Shown piece by piece: positions 13,045 to 19,244 of a stretch of DNA of 25,783 nucleotides (position 1 is the stretch's first letter; every line of letters starts with the position of its first letter). Below the pieces are notes generated by a model. It worked only from the letters and a program-made list of their open reading frames with translations. It was not told where the DNA came from and did not search any database. Where the stretch lies: positions 1-25,783 of the forward strand of contig JAGQLH010000004.1 in the NCBI GenBank assembly GCA_020429465.1. The letters are read 5' to 3'. Both the position numbers and the translations under genes were made by a program. The DNA is from Candidatus Dojkabacteria bacterium. Lineage in GTDB: Bacteria; Patescibacteriota; Dojkabacteria; B142; WJKM01.

Positions 13045-15507
13045 ATGCTCCTTCTGTTGGGTTTGGTACTAAACAAACCAGCACCCAAAGAAGTTCGAGC
13101 AACGAATGGGAATGATTGGGGAATTGCCTTTGGTGTTGGGTCTGTTCAGACCAATAACCGGGCAATAGCCTCAACAAGCGATGGTGGTCTTGTAACTGCT
13201 GGTTACACAAAAGCTGGCGCATATTATAATACCCTCATCACAAAGGTTTACCCTGATGGTAGTGAGGCATGGTCTAAATCATACGGACAATCATTTGCAA
13301 ACTACTATCCAACGGATATCATTGTTGTAGAAGATGGATATCTCGTTACCGGGTACTCGAATGCGAACGGAAACGATGATTTTTGGGTCATGAAGATCAA
13401 TTTTAACGGGGTTGTGCAGTGGCAGTACGTCTACGGTGGAACATCTATCGACCGGGCGTACGAAATTGCCTCGTACGGTAGTATCTACATCGTAGTAGGT
13501 TCGACATTGAGCTTTGGGAATTCAAATTATACCCCCTGGCTCATTGAGATCGATTCTAACGGTACATTAGTCAACCAGTTTAAATACACTGGGTCAGTGC
13601 TCTCACACGCATATGCAATTGATGTGGTGGGCTCTGACATTTTCCTGGCCGGTAGCTATAAGGCTGGGGGATCAAGCACACCTGCGTGGGTGATGAAGTT
13701 GGATACGTCATTAACACCCGTCTGGGAGTTTATGATTGGTAGTGGAAATTCCAACTTCAACGATATCACACACGACGACTCCGGAAATCTATACCTGACA
13801 GGCCAAACGACTGCATATGGATCAGGCAACGCTGATGTCTGGACAATGAAATTGAATTCGTCTGGAGCGATCCTGTGGCAAAACGTGCTTGGTAAAACAG
13901 GCCTTGACAAGGGCTTAGGAATCGAACTGGACTCCAATGGCGACGTAATCGTTGCTGGCTGGGGTACGCCAACCACACCTACAGCGAACGGCTTTGTTGC
14001 AAAGTTGTCAGGTTCCTCTGGTTCGATCATCTGGCAAAAGGCCCTTACCGGTTACAAATCCGGGTTTGAATGTCTTACGCTTACAGATGAGGGTATCGTG
14101 CCAGCTGGATGGATCAATGACTATTTTGGTGGAAGTCAAACAACCATCAAACATAGCATTGCATTCTTGCTGGATGAAAACGGAAATAGTGGTTCTAGTA
14201 TGACAAACCCCGCGTTAACGGGCCAGTCTACGAGTGCTACTACCTATACCCTAAGTTCAGTTCGGTCTGCAACAAATGCAACAGCTGTTAGCATCAGCCC
14301 TATAGAAGCAAACACCCAGGTGGATTATTACTGGTTTGAGGGTGAAGAATGGGGCTGCGATGTACCAGATACAGTAGACACCGATGGAGATGCCCTTCCC
14401 GACGTATGGGAAACATGCGGAGTTGATACTAATGGAGATTCAATTCTAGAAAACAATGAATTGAGACACATTGGTGCTGATCCAAATGTCAAAGACATTT
14501 TCATCGAGGTTGACTGGATGGAATGCGATCAAGCTTCTGATCCTACCTGTCCGGACACTACCTTCACACATCAACCAAACCAAAGCTGGATCTGCGAAGT
14601 TGCCGAGGCGTTTGCCCGTACTGAAACACAAGGTATAGCGAAGGAGGCTATTAATCTACATGTAGATTTTGGGCCAAATTCACTTCATACTTGTGGAGGT
14701 ACAGAAACCTTTGGTATTTACAGCGGTGGTAATGCCTTGCCATGGCAAGAAGTGTTCACGCTGACCGTAACAGACAACCAAATGCTAGAGTACAACGCGA
14801 TCCGAGCTACCGAGTTTGAGACTTCTCGTGAAGGTATCTTCCACTACTTTATCATAGTACATGAGGGTGCTGGCAAGATGGCTATTGGGGTTGCAAGATC
14901 GGGTAACCGAATCGAATTGATTGAAAATCCTGATGGAACTACCCAAACAAATGAGGCCGTTTTTAGAGAAGGTTCAGACTCAGTAATCTTTGCATTTGGG
15001 AATGTGGGTCAGAACAATTATGATGGCTCAGACCAAGACCGAGCAGGTATCTTTATGCACGAACTCGGACATAATCTCGGGTTAACCCATCACTGCGAGT
15101 CAATGTCTTCCTCAAACGGAGCACCAAACTGCATATCTGTAATGAACTACAATTACACAGTTACAGGTGTTTACGGGGACGGTGCATGGGGTTACCTTGA
15201 CTATTCGCCTTTTACTGGAATCCTAGAACTAAATGAAACCGCTCTGCTTGAAAGTTCTGGTATCATTAGTGGAACGGTTGATTTAAGTACAACCGCTATT
15301 AGGTTCTTCTGTGACGGTGATCCGAATGATCCAGTTGAGATAATCTCTCCAACGGGTTCCATAGATTGGAATTGTGACGGCCAGATTGACAGCACAGCAA
15401 TATCTGCTGATATTTCAAATGAAAACGTAAATGATGTTTTCTTTGGAAATTTCAATGAATGGAACAATCTGGTCTTTAGTGGAGGTGAAATCGGTCTAGA
15501 TAACTAA
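13045..15507 (+). CDS. Secreted beta-propeller / zinc metalloprotease (metzincin type)
   Basis: About 820 residues. A hydrophobic stretch ending KPAPKEVRA is the signal peptide; its basic part (KKRW) is encoded upstream of this ATG, so the true start is probably GTA/GTG at 13018. Residues 20-400 hold repeated strands such as MKINFNGVVQWQYVYGG and MKLNSSGAILWQNVLG, typical of a bacterial beta-propeller. Around 440-470 an Asp-rich calcium-binding segment, DTDGDALPDVWE, precedes the protease domain. HELGHNLGLTH (H672, E673, H676, H682) is the zinc site and SVMNY (M700) the Met-turn, together defining a metzincin. The C-terminus has IDWNCDGQIDS. GC is high: two sampled 60-base lines have 29 and 31 G/C against 18 in a line of the acyltransferase gene. 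Transfer is likely; substrate unknown. Confidence 0.88.
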   Translation: MLLLLGLVLNKPAPKEVRATNGNDWGIAFGVGSVQTNNRAIASTSDGGLVTAGYTKAGAYYNTLITKVYPDGSEAWSKSYGQSFANYYPTDIIVVEDGYLVTGYSNANGNDDFWVMKINFNGVVQWQYVYGGTSIDRAYEIASYGSIYIVVGSTLSFGNSNYTPWLIEIDSNGTLVNQFKYTGSVLSHAYAIDVVGSDIFLAGSYKAGGSSTPAWVMKLDTSLTPVWEFMIGSGNSNFNDITHDDSGNLYLTGQTTAYGSGNADVWTMKLNSSGAILWQNVLGKTGLDKGLGIELDSNGDVIVAGWGTPTTPTANGFVAKLSGSSGSIIWQKALTGYKSGFECLTLTDEGIVPAGWINDYFGGSQTTIKHSIAFLLDENGNSGSSMTNPALTGQSTSATTYTLSSVRSATNATAVSISPIEANTQVDYYWFEGEEWGCDVPDTVDTDGDALPDVWETCGVDTNGDSILENNELRHIGADPNVKDIFIEVDWMECDQASDPTCPDTTFTHQPNQSWICEVAEAFARTETQGIAKEAINLHVDFGPNSLHTCGGTETFGIYSGGNALPWQEVFTLTVTDNQMLEYNAIRATEFETSREGIFHYFIIVHEGAGKMAIGVARSGNRIELIENPDGTTQTNEAVFREGSDSVIFAFGNVGQNNYDGSDQDRAGIFMHELGHNLGLTHHCESMSSSNGAPNCISVMNYNYTVTGVYGDGAWGYLDYSPFTGILELNETALLESSGIISGTVDLSTTAIRFFCDGDPNDPVEIISPTGSIDWNCDGQIDSTAISADISNENVNDVFFGNFNEWNNLVFSGGEIGLDN

Positions 15508-15526
15508 ATAACAACAGATACTATAT

Positions 15527-15539
15527 AACCAACTTTCGA
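15527..15539 (-). repeat. 13-bp inverted repeat, right arm
   Basis: AACCAACTTTCGA is the exact reverse complement of 12962-12974. It starts 20 bp after the metalloprotease stop and 14 bp before the terminator stem, so it would be in the 3' untranslated part of that mRNA. Confidence 0.7.
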
Positions 15540-15552
15540 TAAACACACCATT

Positions 15553-15594
15553 AATAGGGATTACGAATTTATTCTTAATCCCTATTTCCTTTTT
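15553..15594 (+). terminator. Intrinsic terminator of the metalloprotease gene
   Basis: AATAGGGATTA (15553-15563) pairs perfectly with TAATCCCTATT (15576-15586) around a 12-base loop, followed by TCC and a run of T reaching 15594 on the plus strand. It abuts the stop of the convergent gene. Confidence 0.85.
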
Positions 15595-16108
15595 ACAGTT
15601 TTATATTCATTTCGAAAACATTACTAGACCTTGTACTACCAAAGTATTCTATTACGCTATTTCCGGCATCTAACAATATAGGCTTGGGAGCCAATGCCCT
15701 GTGATAGGTCCCACCAACAACTATAATAACAATATCATTAAAATCTCTACCGTAAATGTTGAATAATACCCGTCTATATACAGCTTCGTGTAACTCTCTA
15801 TCTTCCTCTGTAGGTTGTCCAAAGTATACACTTTTAACTGTACCGTCAGTATCAAGTTCATAATTAATTGTGTCGAGACTTTCAAGATCTGCTTTCTTAA
15901 TGCCTCGTAATAATTCCTCCTCTGTTAATGCAATGACTTCTTTTTCGTATGAAGGTTCTACACCATCTGGCCTACTCCGTATTGATGCGAAATGATAGCT
16001 AATATCATCGAGATTTATGATAACTACAGTTCCTACAGCAATTAAAACTACTATTAAAGTTGTACTGATCTTTTTGCTTAATGCAGATTTTCTTCTCTTC
16101 CCTTCCAT
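15593..16108 (-). CDS. Small single-pass membrane protein, paralog A2
   Basis: Not a recognised family. The 171 residues begin with a basic stretch (MEGKRRKSALSKK) and one membrane helix (TLIVVLIAVGTVVIINL), giving an inside N-terminus and a globular domain of about 130 residues outside. That domain has ALTEEELLRGIKKADLES, INYELDTDGTVKSVYFGQPT and VLFNIYGRDFNDIV. It is a clear paralog of the upstream gene at 16119-16637: shared marks are the helix followed by NLD, NYELD, SVYxGQPT and FNIYGRD. The start is 10 bp after that gene's stop, so they form one operon. It ends facing the metalloprotease gene. The conserved FGQPT and NIYGRD blocks could be an active or binding site, but no function is claimed. 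Confidence 0.78.
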   Translation of the reverse strand: MEGKRRKSALSKKISTTLIVVLIAVGTVVIINLDDISYHFASIRSRPDGVEPSYEKEVIALTEEELLRGIKKADLESLDTINYELDTDGTVKSVYFGQPTEEDRELHEAVYRRVLFNIYGRDFNDIVIIVVGGTYHRALAPKPILLDAGNSVIEYFGSTRSSNVFEMNIKL

Positions 16109-16118
16109 TATTTTTCTT

Positions 16119-16637
16119 CTAAAGGGAAATTTCTATCTCTGAAATTCCTGTAGAAGTTGTTCCGTTTATGTACTCTATCGTTGTACTACCCACATTAATG
16201 AAAATTGGCTCAGTTGAGGTACCTCTTTCATAGGTAGTGGAAAAGATTTCAGCCCCCACATCCAAGTAATCACGCCCGTAAATATTAAACATAATCCGAT
16301 TGTATACATCGCTATGCAATTTGAAATCTTGTTTCGTTGGCTGTCCTAAGTATACGCTTGCAACATAACCCTCACTGTCTAATTCGTAATTGAAGGATGT
16401 AAGAGCTTCAATATCAGACCTATTAAGCCCCTGAAGTAAGTCCTTTTCTTCTAGCAAAATCTCGCCTTTCTGGTACGATGCCTCAGTTCTACCTGTGCCA
16501 CTCCTCCTTGGTCTAAAGTAATAATTTATGTTATCAAGATTAACCGCAATTACAGTTCCTACGGTTATTAAGATTATCACTAAGATTGCGCCGACCTTTT
16601 TATCAAGCACAAATTTTTTTGCCTTCTTTTTTGTCAT
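16119..16637 (-). CDS. Small single-pass membrane protein, paralog A1
   Basis: Not a recognised family. The 172 residues have a basic start (MTKKKAKKF), one membrane helix (VGAILVIILITVGTVIAVNL) and an outside domain containing EEKDLLQGLNRSDIEAL, FNYELDSEGYVASVYLGQPT and RIMFNIYGRDYLDV. It is the first gene of a two-gene minus-strand operon with its paralog at 15593. Its leader holds a hairpin (16665-16690) and the palindrome at 16719-16742, which is also present before the metalloprotease gene. The two plus-strand paralogs at 16813 and 17521 share the same plan (basic start, helix, then an LTEEELL-like segment) but little else, so common descent is only suspected. Membrane display is inferred from the helix. 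Confidence 0.78.
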   Translation of the reverse strand: MTKKKAKKFVLDKKVGAILVIILITVGTVIAVNLDNINYYFRPRRSGTGRTEASYQKGEILLEEKDLLQGLNRSDIEALTSFNYELDSEGYVASVYLGQPTKQDFKLHSDVYNRIMFNIYGRDYLDVGAEIFSTTYERGTSTEPIFINVGSTTIEYINGTTSTGISEIEISL

Positions 16638-16664
16638 TTGTATAGCTATTTCAAAAATAATTGG

Positions 16665-16690
16665 GGAGATACATTTTAAGTTGCATCTCC
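16665..16690 (-). promoter_or_regulatory. Hairpin followed by T-rich stretch in the leader of paralog A1
   Basis: GGAGAT (16665-16670) pairs with ATCTCC (16685-16690) around 14 bases. Reading the minus strand, the hairpin is followed by CCCCAATTATTTTTG, terminator-like, 27 bp before the ATG at 16637. No minus-strand gene lies upstream, so it could act as an attenuator. Confidence 0.4.
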
Positions 16691-16718
16691 AGAATTAAGT
16701 ATATTTGTATATTTCCAA

Positions 16719-16742
16719 CTTTACAATGTATTGCAAAGCAAA
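16719..16742. promoter_or_regulatory. Palindromic site, right copy (candidate operator)
   Basis: CAAT-GT-ATTG (16724-16733) is a dyad within the 13-mer CAATGTATTGCAA, exactly inverted relative to 12847-12859. It lies in the 175-bp divergent region between the two paralog pairs, positioned to affect both, and links them with the metalloprotease leader. Confidence 0.5.
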
Positions 16743-16770
16743 ATCTGTGGGTTTTAGTTTCCTTTTTTCT

Positions 16771-16794
16771 TTTATTGTAAAATTAGTTGTTTAA
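16771..16794 (+). promoter_or_regulatory. Conserved 24-bp upstream element, copy 1
   Basis: TTTATTGTA, a variable middle, then TTGTTTAA. The same 24-bp element, equal in length and matching at 21 positions, stands before the paralog at 17521. Both lie 17-18 bp before the start codon, which fits a duplicated promoter. Confidence 0.5.
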
Positions 16795-16812
16795 ACTTAA
16801 TAATTTCAATCC

Positions 16813-17418
16813 ATGAGTAATATCAAACAGAAAATATCAAAGAAACCTCTAATTATTATTGTTATACTAGCAATCAGTATTACACTGATTGCTTGTTTTT
16901 TAAAAAAATATAAAAAAGAACCCTATCTTCTTGACGGTAAACTTACTGAAGAAGAACTTCTCTCAATGCTTTCGGAGAACGGGTTTTTAAAAACCGATGA
17001 TACTTCAGAAATAATTGACTATGACAAGGCCAATCCAGAAAACATTAGATATCTACAAATTACACATGATAGTAGCTACCCGCTAATATTGATAGATGCT
17101 CCTGGAAGCATAATTATTGAGAATCTGCTAGATAAGGAGTTATTAAGAGGTACTTTCGAACCATATACAATTAGTAATATTGCATTTGAATTTGATAAAG
17201 CGAGAAAACCTAAAGATGCGACCAAGTCACTTTCTATATATACCAAAAATGGCTTAACTGCATTAGGATATAATACATGGTATACAAAACAATATCCAGG
17301 TGAGGATTACCCTAGAGGTGAACGAGATTTGACAATCACCTATATCCTAAATGACCATGGGAATGTAATCCGTGAAATGGAAGAATTCTATGGTATGGAG
17401 GCTGTACCGATTAATTAA
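16813..17418 (+). CDS. Small membrane-anchored protein, paralog B1
   Basis: Not a recognised family. The 201 residues start with a basic segment (MSNIKQKISKKP) and a membrane helix (LIIIVILAISITLIACF). LIAC with Cys28 resembles a lipobox, so it may be a lipoprotein, but the paralog lacks the Cys and plain anchoring is as likely. The outside domain has GKLTEEELLSMLSENGF, IRYLQITHDSSYP, IDAPGSIIIENLLDKELL, LTALGY, and the C-terminal block REMEEFYGMEAVPI, all repeated in the next gene. A terminator follows (17449-17472). It diverges from paralog pair A, and the palindrome lies between them. Confidence 0.78.
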   Translation: MSNIKQKISKKPLIIIVILAISITLIACFLKKYKKEPYLLDGKLTEEELLSMLSENGFLKTDDTSEIIDYDKANPENIRYLQITHDSSYPLILIDAPGSIIIENLLDKELLRGTFEPYTISNIAFEFDKARKPKDATKSLSIYTKNGLTALGYNTWYTKQYPGEDYPRGERDLTITYILNDHGNVIREMEEFYGMEAVPIN

Positions 17419-17448
17419 TAATTTGGTTAAGATAATCTGATACTCAAC

Positions 17449-17482
17449 GGACTATGAAGCTATTCATAGTCCTTCTTTATTT
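17449..17482 (+). terminator. Intrinsic terminator after paralog B1
   Basis: GGACTATGAA (17449-17458) pairs perfectly with TTCATAGTCC (17463-17472) around a GCTA loop, followed by TTCTTTATTT. It separates the two B paralogs into independent transcription units. Confidence 0.85.
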
Positions 17483-17503
17483 ATTGTAGAATAAATTGTT
17501 TAA
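17480..17503 (+). promoter_or_regulatory. Conserved 24-bp upstream element, copy 2
   Basis: TTTATTGTA, a variable middle, then TTGTTTAA, matching copy 1 (16771-16794) at 21 of 24 positions without gaps. It overlaps the T-rich tail of the preceding terminator and ends 17 bp before the ATG. Confidence 0.5.
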
Positions 17504-17520
17504 CTAAAAATAAACTCCGT

Positions 17521-18085
17521 ATGAGAAAAACCAAACTACAAAAATCGAAAAAGCTTCTTATGATTAGTGGTATTTTATTAGTATTTATCATCTTAGCTTT
17601 AGGTATATTTACTTTATCGCAAAAAGAGGCTTACTTCTCAGATGGGATACTCACCGCACAAGAAATTACTTCTGTCATAGAGCAACATAAAATTGCAAAC
17701 TACATATCTTATGATAACAGAGACTTAGAAGATGTAAGATACCTACAAATCATCCATGACAGTAACTATCCCCGACGCCCCTGGAAGTATAATAGTCGAG
17801 CAAATTATTGATAAAGAGCTGTTTGGTGATGCTTTTGAACGTAATATAGGGGCAAGGATTTCAGACAAACTTGATAGAACGAGAATTCCTAATAACAACA
17901 CTAAAGCCTTATTCAAGTACACTGAGGGTAAATTGACAGCTTTGGGATACAAAGAAATACACTCAGGTCAAGACGGGGAAGAAGATAAGGTTGACTTGAT
18001 AGTTACATTTATCCTAAAAGACCACGAGAACGTAATAAGAGAAATGGAAGAATTCTATGGCATGAAGGCTGTACCGATCGAATAG
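17521..18085 (+). pseudogene. Paralog B2, interrupted by a frameshift at a CCCC run
   Basis: The first frame (17521-17811, 96 codons) gives a basic start, a membrane helix (LLMISGILLVFIILALGIF) and a domain like that of paralog B1 up to RYLQIIHDSNYP, then becomes unrelated and stops. Homology resumes in the next frame with PDAPGSIIVEQIIDKELF and continues to REMEEFYGMKAVPIE at 18085. The break coincides with C17770-C17773. Dropping one C joins the frames and leaves only a four-residue deletion relative to B1. The downstream half is intact and well conserved, so the lesion is recent, an assembly error, or a +1 frameshift at CCC-CGA. If functional, it is a second copy of the B1 membrane protein. 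Confidence 0.75.
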
Positions 18086-18125
18086 TACTGTTTATTCCTA
18101 GAAAAAAGAGCTACAATAAACAGTA
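18086..18125 (+). repeat. 11-bp inverted repeat before the acyltransferase gene
   Basis: TACTGTTTATT (18086-18096) is perfectly complementary to AATAAACAGTA (18115-18125), with 18 bases between. It directly follows the B2 stop codon. No T run follows, so it may be a weak terminator or an operator; a TACAAT (18112-18117) overlaps its right arm as a possible -10. Confidence 0.45.
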
Positions 18126-18142
18126 AATTAGCCGAACTGCTC

Positions 18143-19225
18143 ATGAAACGTCACTCTAAACAACACAACAGACGTCTTATTTCGTTAGATATTCTTCGAG
18201 GTGTAGCTGTCTGTACAATGATACTTGCACACACTGTGGCATTCTTTTATTCAGGACATGCCCTGCTCCCAAAAATGTTTCAAAAATTTGGTGATCTTGT
18301 AAGCTTCACTACATTCTTACTCGTTTCCGGAGCTGTTTTTACCGCTGCCTACCTTGATATTCCTAATGCTTTATGGAAGAAGAAAAAACATAACATACTT
18401 TCAAGAAGCTGGCTATTGCTTGGAGGATACTATGCAGTAGGATTACTTACTATTGCTCCCCACCTCTTTGAAAACGGTATAGCAGATGCACTTTGGAAAC
18501 TGCTTCGGTTGCTAGTTTTTATTGATGTACCTGGTTATTCTGAATTTATATTGGCTTTTCTTTTTTTCGGTATTGTCATTTACTATGGAAGAGATTTTTT
18601 CGCAAAACATTATCGAAACATAGACCTCATGATCATACTTGGGGTAGCAATTTACTTGCTTGGTTTTGTCATTTATTCGTTACCAATTCCAGAATCATTT
18701 GCTATTGTTACATCATTTCTAGCAGGATATGATGGGTGGTACCGATTCCCTATATTCCAGTATTTTCCAATTTTTCTCATTGGTCTATACTTAGGAAAGT
18801 TCTTACTAGATGAACAAAATTTATTCTACCGTGGTGTTACACTTTCAACAGTTGCGTTTACGTCATTACTATTACTCGCATTTTGTGTTGTTACTCCCCC
18901 ATTCTTAGATTTTCCCTATACCGGGAATTTTAATAGATGGCCACCAAATGTATCATTTTTACTTGTTGGTACAACATTTGCTTTTGCTGCACTAACTCTC
19001 ATCATATTTTTGAAGAATATGAAGAATCCGATTACAGCTACCTTACAGCTTTGGGGACACAATGCATATATTATGTACATCATTCATATACTTATTCTTG
19101 TTTTGTTTGACTCATTTGCTCACTTCAAAACTGAAAATCAATTCATTCTCATCCCTCTTTATATTGGCGTAATGTCGCTTTGCCACTTTATTGTTACCTG
19201 GCGAATACGTAGGCTGAACAAGTAA
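18143..19225 (+). CDS. Integral membrane acyltransferase-like protein (DUF1624/acyltransferase-3 type)
   Basis: A 360-residue protein with about ten membrane helices. The N-terminus RRLISLDILRGVAVCTMILA, with LDxLRG followed by a His in the first helix (ILAHTVAFF), is characteristic of the acyltransferase-3/HGSNAT/YeiB group, which carry acyl groups across the membrane onto glycans. FLLVSGAVFTAAYLD in helix 2 and the late GHNAYIMYIIHILILVL also fit. It sits upstream of a deacetylase-like gene, which suggests surface glycan acylation and deacylation. The start ATG 18143 gives the usual basic lead (MKRHSKQHNRR). No Shine-Dalgarno. The exact family (OpgC, OafA or HGSNAT type) cannot be settled by eye, and the acyl donor is unknown. 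Confidence 0.75.
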   Translation: MKRHSKQHNRRLISLDILRGVAVCTMILAHTVAFFYSGHALLPKMFQKFGDLVSFTTFLLVSGAVFTAAYLDIPNALWKKKKHNILSRSWLLLGGYYAVGLLTIAPHLFENGIADALWKLLRLLVFIDVPGYSEFILAFLFFGIVIYYGRDFFAKHYRNIDLMIILGVAIYLLGFVIYSLPIPESFAIVTSFLAGYDGWYRFPIFQYFPIFLIGLYLGKFLLDEQNLFYRGVTLSTVAFTSLLLLAFCVVTPPFLDFPYTGNFNRWPPNVSFLLVGTTFAFAALTLIIFLKNMKNPITATLQLWGHNAYIMYIIHILILVLFDSFAHFKTENQFILIPLYIGVMSLCHFIVTWRIRRLNK

Positions 19226-19230
19226 GTATA

Positions 19231-19239
19231 TGGTATAAT
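19231..19239 (+). promoter_or_regulatory. Extended -10 promoter of a leaderless gene
   Basis: TGG-TATAAT (TATAAT at 19234-19239) lies 5 bases before the ATG at 19245. The TG dinucleotide one base upstream makes an extended -10, which needs little -35. The start point would fall at the ATG itself. Confidence 0.7.
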
Positions 19240-19244
19240 ACACT

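Noticed and set aside
13656..14030. 124-codon open frame antisense to the metalloprotease
   Set aside because: The plus-strand gene has coherent repeats and a zinc motif; the antisense frame shows no domain and follows from the higher GC.
12841..16742. Transposon with 24-bp terminal inverted repeats
   Set aside because: There is no transposase inside, no visible target-site duplication, and both copies are self-palindromic, so operators explain them better; kept only as an alternative.
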